Of a DNA stretch of 64,000 nucleotides, positions 16,934 to 26,785 are shown piece by piece. Position numbers and translations under genes: made by a program. The first letter of the stretch is position 1. Each line of letters opens with the position of its first letter. The stretch is from Cytophagales bacterium (GTDB lineage: Bacteria; Bacteroidota; Bacteroidia; Cytophagales; Spirosomataceae). The notes beneath the pieces are model-generated. The model had not been told where the DNA came from. It saw only the letters and a program-made list of their open reading frames with translations, and searched no databases. The DNA lies in the NCBI GenBank assembly GCA_013298215.1, contig JAAFKE010000009.1:43489-107488 (forward strand), given 5' to 3'.

Positions 16934-18100
16934 ATGATAAACCGAAGGTTACTCAGAATTAAAACCATGCAGGCGCTCTACGCCCTGCGCCAGGCCGAAG
17001 CGTCGGATTTTCAGTTGGCGATCGACTTTATTGCGGATACTTTTAGGCCAGATCTTAACTCAATGGTGGCGCAAGAACCCAAAAAGTTGGATAAAATGCG
17101 AAGATTATCGCTGGCCGCCCTCGACCAGATTGCCAAGGGCGTTGATGTGTCGAAAGACAAAGACCTGCCCACCGAAGCCTACCGAACGGCCCAAACCGCG
17201 TTTGAGTATTACCAAAAAAAGGTGAGCGAAGACCGCGTAGCCTACGGGCGAACGATGCTCAAAGAGTCGGAGGTGGCCTATGAGTCGTACCTTTGGGTGA
17301 TGACGATGCTGGCCGAGTTTGGTAAAATTGCCAAAAACGACCGCGAGCGCGCCTACGACGACCCCGACTTTGTGATTGCGAAGGAATCGGGTTTGGACTC
17401 GAACGAAATTATCCAGGTACTTGTGGCATCGAAAACACTCGAAAACCAAGCTGCCAGGCATGGCATCAGCTGGACGGAGCAATCGGGCGACTTGCGGCGG
17501 GTTTATCGGGAGGTATTCAAAACCGACGAAACCTACCGCCAATACTGCCAAGCGCACCAACACACACCCGACGAAGACCAGAAAATGGCACAATATGCCC
17601 TGCGCCAACTCGTTTTAAAGAGCGAAGGCTGCACGACGTATTTTGAGGCAAAAGACCTAAACTGGGCCGAAAACCACCAAGTGGTGCGCGACATGGGCAT
17701 AAAAACCCTCAAAACCGCCACCAGCGAAGACGCTTTTAAGCTCTCGACGCTGTCGGAAAATTGGGAGGATGACCGCTGGTTTATGGAGGAGTTGTTCAAC
17801 AAAACGGTCGAAAACGACCACGTTTTTGAAGAATTAATCAACGGCCAACTCAAAAATTGGGACGCCGACCGCGTGGCAATGACCGACAATATTTTAATGA
17901 AAATGGCACTGACCGAGATGATGGTTTTCCCGGGGATTCCAGTGAAGGTGACCATCAACGAAATTATTGAGATAGCCAAAGAATATAGTACACCCAAAAG
18001 CGGTACTTTTGTGAACGGAATATTAGATGTTTTGTCTAAACAATTGGTAGAAAACAACAAAATACGCAAAAGCGGACGCGGACTGATTGATAATAAGTAA
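16934..18100 (+). CDS. nusB: Transcription antitermination factor NusB (long Bacteroidota form)
   Basis: NusB works with NusE (S10) in antitermination, notably of rRNA operons. This protein is 388 residues, far longer than the approximately 140 of E. coli NusB, which is normal in Bacteroidota. It starts MINRRLLRIKTMQALYALRQ. The diagnostic NusB domain is at the C-terminus (about 290-375): NWDADRVAMTDNILMKMALT followed by EMMVFPGIPVKVTINEIIEI and STPKSGTFVNGILD. The intervening helical part is lineage-specific. It is followed, with a small overlap or gap depending on the start, by ytxH-like and DUF1573 genes in the same direction. Confidence 0.92.
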   Translation: MINRRLLRIKTMQALYALRQAEASDFQLAIDFIADTFRPDLNSMVAQEPKKLDKMRRLSLAALDQIAKGVDVSKDKDLPTEAYRTAQTAFEYYQKKVSEDRVAYGRTMLKESEVAYESYLWVMTMLAEFGKIAKNDRERAYDDPDFVIAKESGLDSNEIIQVLVASKTLENQAARHGISWTEQSGDLRRVYREVFKTDETYRQYCQAHQHTPDEDQKMAQYALRQLVLKSEGCTTYFEAKDLNWAENHQVVRDMGIKTLKTATSEDAFKLSTLSENWEDDRWFMEELFNKTVENDHVFEELINGQLKNWDADRVAMTDNILMKMALTEMMVFPGIPVKVTINEIIEIAKEYSTPKSGTFVNGILDVLSKQLVENNKIRKSGRGLIDNK

Positions 18101-18110
18101 CAGCAACCAA

Positions 18111-18425
18111 ATGAATGAACCCATGAGCAAATCGAGCAGAAGTTTAATTGCATTTTTGGCGGGCGTGGCCACGGGCGCGGCCATTGGAATATTGTATGCA
18201 CCCGACAAGGGGGAGATCACCCGCGACAAGGTTTCGTACAAGTTGTCGAAATACCGGGAGCAATTACAAAAATTGATCGAAGACCTCCTCGAAGGCAAAG
18301 ACCTCGGCGATAGTATTGCCCGAACCGAAGGCCAAAAGGTGGTGAACGATGCCCGCGAAAAGGCCGAACGGCTACTCGAAGACGTGGACCGACTTATGGC
18401 CCAAATCAAAAACGAACCCGCATAA
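18111..18425 (+). CDS. YtxH domain protein
   Basis: A small membrane-associated protein of about 105 residues. A glycine-rich hydrophobic segment (FLAGVATGAAIGILYAPDKG) is the YtxH hallmark, followed by a charged, probably coiled-coil tail (SKYREQLQKLIEDLLEGKDL and onward). In other bacteria such proteins are linked to envelope or general stress, but the role is not defined. The start is ambiguous: ATG at 18087 overlaps nusB, while 18111 and 18123 leave a gap. I prefer 18111, which begins MNEPMSKSSR. Confidence 0.75.
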   Translation: MNEPMSKSSRSLIAFLAGVATGAAIGILYAPDKGEITRDKVSYKLSKYREQLQKLIEDLLEGKDLGDSIARTEGQKVVNDAREKAERLLEDVDRLMAQIKNEPA

Positions 18426-18443
18426 ACACACCCCAAATCGCCC

Positions 18444-18887
18444 ATGAAAACACGTATGGCTGTAGCCCCACTGTTGTTTTTTCTTTTCTGTTGTTCCCAA
18501 AACAAAGAAAACAAAAGCAGTGCAGGCGAGTTCCAAGATAAACTACCAAAAATTGAGTTTGCCGAAGACATCAGCAAGCCGTTCGACTTTGGCGAACTCA
18601 AAGAAGGAGATGTGGTAGAACACACCTACAGTTTTAAGAACGCGGGCGAGTTTCCGCTCATTATAAACAACGTGGGGGTTTCGTGCGGTTGTACGGCCTC
18701 CGAGTGGCCGCGCGAACCAGTGGCCCCTGGCGATACGTCAGCCATCAAAATAAAGTTTAATACCAAAGGCAAGGCAGGCCCGCAAGCCAAAACCATTACG
18801 GTGTTTGCCAACACGTCGCCCGCCTCCACGTCCATCAATTTTACGGCCGTTGTGTCAGTCATCGACTCGGCCAAAAGCAGCAAGTAA
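18444..18887 (+). CDS. DUF1573 lipoprotein
   Basis: A 147-residue predicted lipoprotein. The N-terminus is a lipoprotein-type signal with Cys after LLFFLFC, and the mature part is an immunoglobulin-like DUF1573 domain: FDFGELKEGDVVEHTYSFKN followed by NVGVSCGCTASEWPREPVAP. Such domains are widespread in Bacteroidota secreted proteins and usually have no assigned activity. It follows the YtxH gene by 18 nt and is likely in the same operon as nusB. The last residues are SAKSSK, with no sorting domain. Confidence 0.82.
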   Translation: MKTRMAVAPLLFFLFCCSQNKENKSSAGEFQDKLPKIEFAEDISKPFDFGELKEGDVVEHTYSFKNAGEFPLIINNVGVSCGCTASEWPREPVAPGDTSAIKIKFNTKGKAGPQAKTITVFANTSPASTSINFTAVVSVIDSAKSSK

Positions 18888-18923
18888 CTCAGTGTAGTCA
18901 GGTGCTGGCTTTGGTAAATGCGG

Positions 18924-18931
18924 TATATTTG
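18924..18931 (+). promoter_or_regulatory. -7 promoter box TATATTTG before the restriction-modification pair
   Basis: TATATTTG matches TAnnTTTG and lies four bases (CAGT) before ATG 18936. This spacing repeats that seen before the genes at 607 and 16934 and supports 18936 rather than 18918 as the translation start. Confidence 0.5.
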
Positions 18932-18935
18932 CAGT

Positions 18936-19619
18936 ATGGAAATTAACGAAAAACTTACCATACCCAAACTCATTGAAGAAGCCCAGCTTTTCTGCGTTGG
19001 GCAGTCGAAGTTTCAACACAAAGAACTTTTCGGCGTTACCGATGGTAAAGCCGTTGGAACTTTGATTGAACAGAAATTTCAAAAGCATTTGCGCGACAAA
19101 TACGAAGTTACAATTGGTTCATCGGCAAGTGGCGTTGATTTGCCCTCAGAAGATATTTTGACGGACATCAAAGTAACTTCCATCAAACAGCCCCAATCAT
19201 CTTGCCCTTTCAAAGATGCCAAACAGAAAATATTTGGTTTGGGTTATAACCTACTTGTGTTCGTTTATGACAAAACGGACGATGAAAACACAAAAACTGC
19301 GACGCTTGATTTTGTGAGTTGTTCATTTGTTTCAAAAGAACGAACTGCCGACTACACCACTACTTTTCGTTTGCGAGAAATGGTTAAGGACAAAGCCAAT
19401 GAAGCTGATATTATTGCGTATCTACAAGACAAGAATATTCCAGCGGATGAAATAACGCTGTCGAAATTGGCTGAACAAATTTTACAATCGCCACCAGAAC
19501 AGGGTTATCTGACCATTTCCAATGCCTTGCAATGGAGATTGCAGTATCAAAGAATTGTAGCGTTGGCAGACGACGTTTCGGGTATTTCTAAAATCGTAAG
19601 TTACAATAAGCCAAAATGA
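18936..19619 (+). CDS. Type II restriction endonuclease (putative)
   Basis: A 227-residue protein directly before, and overlapping by 4 nt, a DNA methyltransferase. The segment GSSASGVDLPSEDILTDIKV (about residues 60-80) reads like a PD-(D/E)XK active site, with acidic residues followed by D-I-K. The frame opens with MEINEKLTIPKLIEEAQLFC. No recognition sequence can be inferred. Start 18936 is chosen because of the promoter just upstream. The role as the endonuclease of a restriction-modification pair rests on gene order and the motif, so it is a strong inference rather than proven. Confidence 0.75.
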   Translation: MEINEKLTIPKLIEEAQLFCVGQSKFQHKELFGVTDGKAVGTLIEQKFQKHLRDKYEVTIGSSASGVDLPSEDILTDIKVTSIKQPQSSCPFKDAKQKIFGLGYNLLVFVYDKTDDENTKTATLDFVSCSFVSKERTADYTTTFRLREMVKDKANEADIIAYLQDKNIPADEITLSKLAEQILQSPPEQGYLTISNALQWRLQYQRIVALADDVSGISKIVSYNKPK

Positions 19620-21487
19620 TGAAAGTATTTGGAGCAAACATCAGTAGTGAGGTTTCAGATTTCTTAAATCAAAGTTTAAGGGCTATTTCATCATTTGAAT
19701 TAGCCAATTCCCAACTACTCGAAGCCTTCGGTATTCAGGATTTCTTTGACAACGACGAAGATTTAGAAATACTCAAAGAAGTCATTTCCGATAACTGTAA
19801 TACACTCGAAGAGCCCGACCGAGCCGAATATGGCGACTTTCAGACGAACGAAAATTTGGCAAATAAAGCAACGCTACATTTAGTTTCAAAAGGCGTTTCC
19901 CCCGAAATAGTTGTTGAACCAACCTGTGGAAAAGGCAACTTTATTGTTGCTTGCTTAAAGAATTTCCCGAGCATCACAAATATATTCGGCATTGAAATTT
20001 ATAAACCTTACGTGTGGGAAACTAAGTTTAATATTGTAGGCTTTTATCTTTCGCACCCAAACTTAAATAAGCCTAAAATTTCAGTAGCGCATTGCAATGT
20101 TTTCGACTTCGATTTCAAACAAATTGAAAAAGAGTTTTCTAAAAAAGTCCTGCCTTCTGCGGAGGATTTAGGTGGAGCTGACATTTTAATAATTGGCAAC
20201 CCGCCGTGGGTTACCAACTCAAAATTGGGAAGCCTCAATTCAATTGGGCGGCAATCCGCGAATTTACCAAAGAAAACGAACTTTAAAAATCACAGTGGTT
20301 TAGATGCCATGACGGGCAAAGGCAACTTTGACATTGCCGAATCCATTACTTTGACAATGCTTAACACCTTTCAAAAAATGAAAGGGCATCTGCTTTTGTT
20401 GGTTAAAAATTCGGTGATTAAAAACATTGTTTTTGACCAAACTAAAAACAAATACAACATTGCGTCCATCGAAAAGCATTGCATCGACAGCAAAAAGGAG
20501 TTTAATGTCTCCGTTGAGGCATCTTTGTTTTATTGTAAATTAAATACCAAGCCCGAATTTGACTGCACCGAGTTTGATTTTTACGATTCAGTTCCCTATC
20601 CTTCGGAGAGGATTAGGGAGAGGCTTAAATTTGGTTGGTTAGACGCGCAGAACGCCGCCCGCAAATTTGTTTCAAACATTGACACCTACATTCATACCAA
20701 ACAAATTGACGGCGAATGTCCTTTTGTTTGGCGGCAAGGCTTAAAACACGACTGTTCGAGCATAATGGAATTAGACAAAGCGGGGGGCGACCCGCTGAAT
20801 GGGCATTATGTAAATGGCTTACATGAAGAAGTGGAATTAGAAGACGATTTGGTTTATGGTTTGCTCAAAAGCTCTGACCTTAAAAATACAGTCATTGACC
20901 AAACAAGAAAATTCACAATCGTTACCCAAAGAAAAGTTGGACAAGAAACTGGGTACATAAAATACGAGTATCCGAAAACGTATCAATACCTGACAGCACA
21001 CCAAGCAAATTTTGAGGCAAGAAAATCAAGTATTTACAACAACAAACCGCTATTTTCGATTTTTGGGATTGGTGACTATTCTTTCAAACAGTACAAAGTT
21101 GCCATATCAGGACTTTACAAAACGTTTCATTTTACGTTGATTCTTCCGCAAGCAGGCAAGCCCGTGATGCTCGACGATACGTGTTATTTGATTGGGTTTG
21201 ATAAAATAGAATTTGCGGTTTATGCGCTGATACTTTTAAATTCGGACACGACAAAGCAGTTTTTGCAATCCGTAACTTTTGCCGACGCAAAAAGAACGTT
21301 TACCAAAGATGTGTTAATGCGAATTGACCTTTTAAAATTAGCAAAAACGATTGACAAACAAAATTTACAAACAGCATTAAATCTGCTAAACGAAAAGTAC
21401 AATCTTAGCTTGACATTGGAATTATGGGACAATTTTCTTGACGAAATGACACCTGTAATCAATGGACAAATCGCCATGTTTGCATAA
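19616..21487 (+). CDS. Type II DNA adenine methyltransferase
   Basis: A 623-residue SAM-dependent DNA methyltransferase. Motif I is VVEPTCGKGNFIVACLK (near residue 100) and motif IV is the catalytic IIGNPPWVTNS (near residue 197), which marks N6-adenine (or N4-cytosine) enzymes. The C-terminal half is the presumed target-recognition region. The ATGA overlap with the upstream endonuclease couples their translation. Residues about 327-337 (PYPSERIRERL) are encoded by a small palindromic repeat at 20594-20626 that resembles repeats in metH, so this short stretch may be an in-frame insertion. No controller protein gene is visible. Confidence 0.88.
   Translation: MMKVFGANISSEVSDFLNQSLRAISSFELANSQLLEAFGIQDFFDNDEDLEILKEVISDNCNTLEEPDRAEYGDFQTNENLANKATLHLVSKGVSPEIVVEPTCGKGNFIVACLKNFPSITNIFGIEIYKPYVWETKFNIVGFYLSHPNLNKPKISVAHCNVFDFDFKQIEKEFSKKVLPSAEDLGGADILIIGNPPWVTNSKLGSLNSIGRQSANLPKKTNFKNHSGLDAMTGKGNFDIAESITLTMLNTFQKMKGHLLLLVKNSVIKNIVFDQTKNKYNIASIEKHCIDSKKEFNVSVEASLFYCKLNTKPEFDCTEFDFYDSVPYPSERIRERLKFGWLDAQNAARKFVSNIDTYIHTKQIDGECPFVWRQGLKHDCSSIMELDKAGGDPLNGHYVNGLHEEVELEDDLVYGLLKSSDLKNTVIDQTRKFTIVTQRKVGQETGYIKYEYPKTYQYLTAHQANFEARKSSIYNNKPLFSIFGIGDYSFKQYKVAISGLYKTFHFTLILPQAGKPVMLDDTCYLIGFDKIEFAVYALILLNSDTTKQFLQSVTFADAKRTFTKDVLMRIDLLKLAKTIDKQNLQTALNLLNEKYNLSLTLELWDNFLDEMTPVINGQIAMFA
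20594..20626. repeat. Short palindromic repeat inside the methyltransferase gene
   Basis: CCCTATCCTTCGGAGAGG followed by ATTAGGGAGAGGCTT folds as CCCTA-TCCT / AGGA-TTAGGG with a bulge. Its complement (CCTCTCCCTAATCCTCTCC...) resembles the CCTCACCCTAAATCCCTCTCC repeat family flanking the first DUF559 insertion in metH. Confidence 0.5.
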
Positions 21488-21626
21488 ACAGGTCTATAGT
21501 TAGTTTTTTGTTGTTATTTTTACCCCCAGTTTTCGATCATAATCAGTTCTGGGCTGTCGTAATTTAACTCCCGTACTTCGGCAAGCTGCCCGTGCTAATA
21601 GTTTATTCTAAAACCCCCAAAACCCA

Positions 21627-22478
21627 ATGAGGCTCAGTACGATCGACGCAGGTCATTTTAAATTAGATGGTGGTGCCATGTTTGGCGTGGTGCCGAAGTC
21701 GATTTGGCAAAAGCTAAACGCGGCCGACGAAAACAATATGTGCAGCTGGGCTATGCGCTGCTTGTTGGTCGAAGATGGCAAACGATTGGTGCTCATCGAT
21801 ACGGGCATGGGCGACAAGCAAGATGCCAAGTTTCAGGGGTTTTACTACCGCCACGGCAGCGGCGACTTGCTGACATCGATCAAAAAAGCGGGTTATGCCC
21901 CCAGCGAGGTGACGGACGTTGTGTTGTCGCACTTGCACTTCGACCACTGCGGCGGTGCGGTGCAATGGAACGGCGACCGAACTGGTTTTGAGCTACCTTT
22001 TGCCAACGCCAGGCACTGGACGCACAGCGAACACTGGCACGAAGCCACCCACCCGAATGCCCGCGAAAAAGCTACTTTTCTAAAAGACAACATTGCGCCC
22101 ATTTTTGAGAGTGGCCAACTTTATTTTTGCGACCAGCACACCGAGCCCCTCGGCCCCAATATTGACCTGGCTTACGGCGACGGCCACACCAACAAAATGA
22201 TAATACCCCACGTGAGGTACAAAGATAAAACGGTTGTTTTTATGGCCGACACCGTGCCGTCGAGTGCGCACCTGCCGCTGCCCTACGTGATGGGCTACGA
22301 CGTGCGACCACTCCAAACAATGGCTGAAAAAGAGGTGCTACTCCGCAGCGCCCTTGCCCAAGAGCACATTCTTTTCTTTGACCACGACCCACTGGCCGAC
22401 TGTTGCACGGTAGAACAAACCGAAAAGGGGATCAGGGTGCGTCAAAAGGGTAGTTTGTCCGATCTATTGGCTCTTTAA
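21627..22478 (+). CDS. MBL-fold metallo-hydrolase (lactonase-like)
   Basis: A 283-residue metallo-beta-lactamase-fold hydrolase. The binuclear metal site is visible: VVLSHLHFDHCGG (HxHxDH), the His of NARHWTHSEHW region, Asp/His in LAYGDGHTNK, the Asp in VFMADTVPSSAH and a C-terminal LFFDHDPLADC. The pattern resembles N-acyl homoserine lactonase-like and related hydrolases, but substrate is not predictable. No signal peptide is seen. It stands alone, 139 nt after the methyltransferase and before a bidirectional terminator shared with ahcY. Confidence 0.82.
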   Translation: MRLSTIDAGHFKLDGGAMFGVVPKSIWQKLNAADENNMCSWAMRCLLVEDGKRLVLIDTGMGDKQDAKFQGFYYRHGSGDLLTSIKKAGYAPSEVTDVVLSHLHFDHCGGAVQWNGDRTGFELPFANARHWTHSEHWHEATHPNAREKATFLKDNIAPIFESGQLYFCDQHTEPLGPNIDLAYGDGHTNKMIIPHVRYKDKTVVFMADTVPSSAHLPLPYVMGYDVRPLQTMAEKEVLLRSALAQEHILFFDHDPLADCCTVEQTEKGIRVRQKGSLSDLLAL

Positions 22479-22630
22479 AGCCGCGTCTTACGGCGTTTTT
22501 TAGCGTTGAGTGTGGCTGCCCCCGCATTTGAAAAAATAGTACATTTTAGATAAATCAACCATTACTAAATAATCTTGCGAGCGGCGTACCGCTTCAAGGT
22601 CATTTCCTAAATGCGCTTAATTTCTATAAC

Positions 22631-22670
22631 AACCAAAAAAGACTACCCCCTCGGATAGTCTTTTTTGGTT
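22631..22670. terminator. Bidirectional terminator between the MBL hydrolase and ahcY
   Basis: AACCAAAAAAGACTA (22631-22645) pairs perfectly with TAGTCTTTTTTGGTT (22656-22670) around a 10-nt C-rich loop. It has an A run on one arm and a T run on the other, so it can terminate both convergent genes. Confidence 0.85.
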
Positions 22671-22695
22671 TGGGTACGAATTTAACTTTTAGGGC

Positions 22696-24012
22696 TTAGT
22701 AGCGGTACATCTCCGTTTTGAACGGCCCCTCGAGCGACACGCCGATATAGTCGGCCTGCTCCACGTCCATAATATCTAATTTTGCCCCCACGTGAGCCAA
22801 GTGAAACATGGCCACTTTCTCGTCCAATTTTTTGGGGAGCGTGTAGACTTGTTTTTCGTAGGCAGCCGTGTTGTTCCACAGTTCAAGTTGTGCCAGCACC
22901 TGGTTAGAGAACGAGCACGACATCACAAACGATGGGTGCCCCATGGCGCAGCCCAGGTTCACCAAGCGTCCTTCGGCCAAGATAATAATATCTTTGCCGT
23001 CGATGGTGTACATATCTACTTGTGGTTTAATGGTGTTTTTGGTCTGTCCGTAGTTATCGTTCAACCAAGCCATGTCAATCTCGTTGTCGAAGTGGCCGAT
23101 GTTACAGACCACGGCTTTGTCGCGCATTTTCGTGAAATGGCGGCCCGAAATAATTCTGAGGTTTCCAGTGGCGGTCACAAAAATGTTGGCTCTTTCGGTG
23201 GCCTCGTTCATGGTTACTACCTCGAAACCGTCCATGGCAGCTTGCAGTGCGCAAATTGGGTCGATCTCGGTCACTAAAACGCGGCAACCCGCACCACGCA
23301 GCGATTCGGCCGAACCCTTGCCTACGTCGCCGTAGCCAGCTACAACGGCCACCTTGCCCGCCAACATAAGGTCGGTGGCGCGGCGAATAGAATCGACGAG
23401 CGACTCGCGGCAGCCGTACTTGTTGTCGAACTTAGACTTTGTTACCGAGTCGTTCACGTTGATAGCGGGCAGGTATAAAGTGCCTTTGCGTTGGCGCTCG
23501 TACAAGCGGTGCACGCCCGTGGTGGTCTCTTCCGACAGTCCCTTTATGCCATCAATAAGCTCTGGATAGTTGTCGAAAACCATGTTGGTCAGATCACCTC
23601 CGTCGTCCAAAATCATGCTGAGTGGCTGCTGGCTCTCACCAAAAAACAGTGTTTGCTCAATGCACCAGTCAAACTCCTCGGCGGTTTGGCCTTTCCAGGC
23701 GTACACCTGAATGCCTGCGGCGGCAATGGCGGCGGCGGCGTGGTCTTGGGTCGAGAAGATATTACACGACGACCAAGTTACCTCCGCACCCAGTTCGGTG
23801 AGGGTTTCGATCAAAACGGCGGTCTGGATCGTCATGTGCAAACAACCAGCCACCCGCGCTCCTGCGAGGGGTTTCGACGGGCCGTATTCGGCACGAATGG
23901 CCATGAGACCTGGCATTTCGGCCTCGGCCAGCCTGATTTCTTTGCGCCCCCACTCGGCGAGCGTAATGTCTTTTACTTTGTACGGAATGTAAGTTCGCGT
24001 TGCAGTTTCCAT
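22696..24012 (-). CDS. ahcY: Adenosylhomocysteinase
   Basis: AhcY hydrolyses S-adenosylhomocysteine to adenosine and homocysteine, relieving inhibition of methyltransferases. The homocysteine made is the substrate of the metH product encoded further along. The 438-residue protein starts [20 protein letters not shown]. It has the NAD-binding loop [20 protein letters not shown], the [12 protein letters not shown] segment and the invariant C-terminus ending KTEMYRY. The start at 24012 is chosen over an upstream Met at 24069 because it matches the family. A -7 box lies at 24106-24113. Confidence 0.96.
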   Translation of the reverse strand: METATRTYIPYKVKDITLAEWGRKEIRLAEAEMPGLMAIRAEYGPSKPLAGARVAGCLHMTIQTAVLIETLTELGAEVTWSSCNIFSTQDHAAAAIAAAGIQVYAWKGQTAEEFDWCIEQTLFFGESQQPLSMILDDGGDLTNMVFDNYPELIDGIKGLSEETTTGVHRLYERQRKGTLYLPAINVNDSVTKSKFDNKYGCRESLVDSIRRATDLMLAGKVAVVAGYGDVGKGSAESLRGAGCRVLVTEIDPICALQAAMDGFEVVTMNEATERANIFVTATGNLRIISGRHFTKMRDKAVVCNIGHFDNEIDMAWLNDNYGQTKNTIKPQVDMYTIDGKDIIILAEGRLVNLGCAMGHPSFVMSCSFSNQVLAQLELWNNTAAYEKQVYTLPKKLDEKVAMFHLAHVGAKLDIMDVEQADYIGVSLEGPFKTEMYRY

Positions 24013-24105
24013 TTTTTGAATTTTGAGTACTGATTTCGGATTGTGTATGTCACAAAACGCCTCATTCATTACTATTTATGAACAGATAGTTTTCTTTGTA
24101 AAGTG

Positions 24106-24113
24106 CAAAATTA
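24106..24113 (-). promoter_or_regulatory. ahcY promoter -7 box TAATTTTG
   Basis: CAAAATTA on the plus strand reads TAATTTTG on the minus strand. A TTG at 24138-24140 lies 24 nt further upstream, slightly long for the -33 spacing. The leader would be about 90 nt. Confidence 0.5.
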
Positions 24114-24214
24114 TGGCAAAAATTTGAGAATAAAAATCAATTTTGTCTAAATTTAGCTTACGGTTGCCATCCCCCAGCCAAACGGGTATTGGCTGGGCAG
24201 GGCTCTTCAAATCC

Positions 24215-26785
24215 TCAGATGCAATCTACGTCCACGACCACGTCTAAGCCAGTGAGTTTTTTGTTGCTCATCAGGTCCACAATGCGGTCGGCGATGAACA
24301 TTTTGGCAGCCTTGAAATTCACCTTTTCGCGTTCTAACTTTATTACCACGTCAAACAAAAATTTGTTTCGCACCCGCTCCACCAACGGAGCCTCGGGGCC
24401 AAGGACGCGGCTTTGGGTGAGCTCTGGTACGAGCGATGCCGCCAGTTTTTCGGCACTCTTTTTGGCAATCTCAGCGTCGGCGTGCCGAACGGTCAGTTTA
24501 ATGAGCCTCGTGAAGGGGGGGTAATTAAAGTCCCGTCGTTCAACGATTTCGGCCTTGTAAAAACCTTCGTAGTCGTTGTTTACGATTTTTTTGAGTATCT
24601 CCTGGTTTGGGTTGGCGGTTTGAATGAGCACCCTACCAGGGCGGTCGGCACGCCTGCCAGCGCGACCGCTCACCTGCGTAATGAGCTGAAAGGCGCGTTC
24701 GGTGGCCCTAAAATCGGGAAAGTTTATCATGCGGTCGGCATCAAAAACGCCTACCAGACTTACGTTGTCAAAATCGAGCCCCTTAGAAATCATCTGTGTG
24801 CCCACCAAAACATCCACGTTGCCGTCCTCAAATTCTTTAATAATTTGCTGGTAGGCGTTTTTGGTTCGGGTGGTGTCTAAGTCCATGCGCTGCACTTTGG
24901 CGGTGGGCAGGAGCGTGGCGAGTAGGTCCTCAATTTTTTCGGTGCCGAAGCCAATCGTGCGCACCCGCGCCGACCCGCACGCGGCGCAGGTGCGCGGCAC
25001 GGCCTCTTTGTGGCCGCAGTAATGGCAGCGCAACTCGGCGGCACGCTGGTGGTAGGTGAGGCTCACGGCGCAGTTGGCGCAGCTGCATATCCAGTTGCAG
25101 TCTTCGCATTGCAGGTAGGGGGAGTAGCCGCGCCGGTTCTGGAAAAGGATAGTTTGCTCTTTATTTCGCAGATTTTTTTCCATTTCAGTCAATAAAACGG
25201 ACGAAAACTCGTGTTTCATCAGTTTCTGTTTTTTTTCCTGCTTGGTATCTACCAACACAAAGTCGGGGAGGGCGGCGTTGGCAAACCGTTCGGTGAGGCG
25301 CACCAATCCGTAGCGGCCTTGCAGGGCTTGGAAATAAGTCTCGACCGATGGCGTGGCCGACCCCAGCAACACTTTTGCGCCTTGCCGCTGGGCTATGAGC
25401 ATGGCCACGTCGCGGGCGTGGTAGCGCGGGGCGGGGTCGTATTGTTTGTACGAACTTTCGTGTTCCTCGTCCACGATGATGAGCCCCAGGTTGTCGAAGG
25501 GTAAAAATATGGCCGACCGCACCCCCAGCACAAACTGAAACTGCCCCGACACAATTCCTTTCCAGACTTCTACGCGCTCGTTGTCGGAGAATTTGGAGTG
25601 GTAGATGCCCATTTTTTCGCCAAAGACTTTTTTTAGGCGCACCACCATTTGGGTTGTTAGGGCTATTTCTGGCAGTAGAAACAGCACCTGAGTGCCGCTT
25701 TCGAGGGCTTTTTGGATGATGTCTATGTACACCTCAGTTTTTCCGCTGCCCGTTATGCCGTGGAGGAGCACAATGTTTTTATCGGCAAAGTCGGCCATAA
25801 TCTGCTCGGCGGCGGCCTGCTGGTGGGGTGTGAGTTTTATGTCGAGATTCCCCATTTTATTCTCGGCTTCCATTTCGCTCAACCGCGACACTACGACCTC
25901 AAACTCTTCTAAAACACCATTTTTAAGGAGCGTTTTCAGGGCCGAGTCCGACAGGTTTTCGTCGGCACTAAAAACGGTTTTGTCAGCCCCCAGTCGGTTG
26001 GCCACGGGGTTCACCTGCACGGGTACTTGGCTTAAGTAGCGCAGGACTATTTCTTGTTGTTTTTGGTGCTTTTCTAATGAGTCGAGCAGCTCAAACAGGT
26101 TCTCGCGGGTTTCGTAGCGCCCGCTGAGTTTAATTTTTTTGGCTATTTTGGGTTTGTATTTTTCGCGCACTTCTTCATATATAATAATGGCGCGTTTGGC
26201 CACCAGGGCTTTTATGAGCGGGTTAATGTTGGTTTCGCTGGCGGTTCTGGCCAGTTCGTCGTAGGTGAGCGATTGGTGCTTTTTGAGTTCCTCGATCAAA
26301 TTTGCCTCTTGGTCGGTCAGCAGTTGGTCGTAGTCAAAATCGGGGTTGTACTGCACTTTCGACTGGCTCGTTATTTTTAGGCCCGACGGCAGGGCTACGT
26401 TCATGACCTCGCCAATGTTGCACATGTAGTATTCGGCCATCCACTCAAACAAACCCAGTTGGTAGGGAGTCACCAGGGGGTCTTCGTCCAATAGTTCTAA
26501 AACATACTTGGCTTGGTATTGGCTGGGCGGCGTGGTGTGGATACGCGCCACAACGGCGGTGGTGATTCGGTTTTTCCCGAACTGAACAATAACTCTGGCA
26601 CCATTTTTGGTAGCCTTAGCCATATCTCTTGGAACCCGGTAGGTGAACAACTTAGGAATGGGGACGGGTAGAATTAAGTCTACAAAAAGAGTAGGATTTT
26701 CGTCGCCAGCAAAATTATCTAATTCGTTATAAATCAACCTTTTAATTCGTTTAAATACTACGCTAAGGTAGTGTAAAAAAAACAT
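24215..26785 (-). CDS. priA: Primosomal replication restart helicase
   Basis: PriA is the 3'-to-5' helicase that recognises stalled forks and reloads the replisome. The protein shows the N-terminal 3'BD (VDLILPVPIPKLFTYRVPRD), Walker A in LLHGITGSGKTEVYIDII, the DEEH box in LIIVDEEHESSYKQ, and a cysteine-rich zinc region (CEDCNWICSCANC and later CHYCG and CAACG). The start is unclear. The homologous part begins at about ENPTLFVDLILP with no ATG nearby. The nearest upstream Met is at 26785, giving an unusual 30-residue extension; Mets at 26830 and 26875 would run into the divergent gene. A promoter-like TAATTTTG at 26710-26717 lies inside this extension. Confidence 0.9.
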   Translation of the reverse strand: MFFLHYLSVVFKRIKRLIYNELDNFAGDENPTLFVDLILPVPIPKLFTYRVPRDMAKATKNGARVIVQFGKNRITTAVVARIHTTPPSQYQAKYVLELLDEDPLVTPYQLGLFEWMAEYYMCNIGEVMNVALPSGLKITSQSKVQYNPDFDYDQLLTDQEANLIEELKKHQSLTYDELARTASETNINPLIKALVAKRAIIIYEEVREKYKPKIAKKIKLSGRYETRENLFELLDSLEKHQKQQEIVLRYLSQVPVQVNPVANRLGADKTVFSADENLSDSALKTLLKNGVLEEFEVVVSRLSEMEAENKMGNLDIKLTPHQQAAAEQIMADFADKNIVLLHGITGSGKTEVYIDIIQKALESGTQVLFLLPEIALTTQMVVRLKKVFGEKMGIYHSKFSDNERVEVWKGIVSGQFQFVLGVRSAIFLPFDNLGLIIVDEEHESSYKQYDPAPRYHARDVAMLIAQRQGAKVLLGSATPSVETYFQALQGRYGLVRLTERFANAALPDFVLVDTKQEKKQKLMKHEFSSVLLTEMEKNLRNKEQTILFQNRRGYSPYLQCEDCNWICSCANCAVSLTYHQRAAELRCHYCGHKEAVPRTCAACGSARVRTIGFGTEKIEDLLATLLPTAKVQRMDLDTTRTKNAYQQIIKEFEDGNVDVLVGTQMISKGLDFDNVSLVGVFDADRMINFPDFRATERAFQLITQVSGRAGRRADRPGRVLIQTANPNQEILKKIVNNDYEGFYKAEIVERRDFNYPPFTRLIKLTVRHADAEIAKKSAEKLAASLVPELTQSRVLGPEAPLVERVRNKFLFDVVIKLEREKVNFKAAKMFIADRIVDLMSNKKLTGLDVVVDVDCI

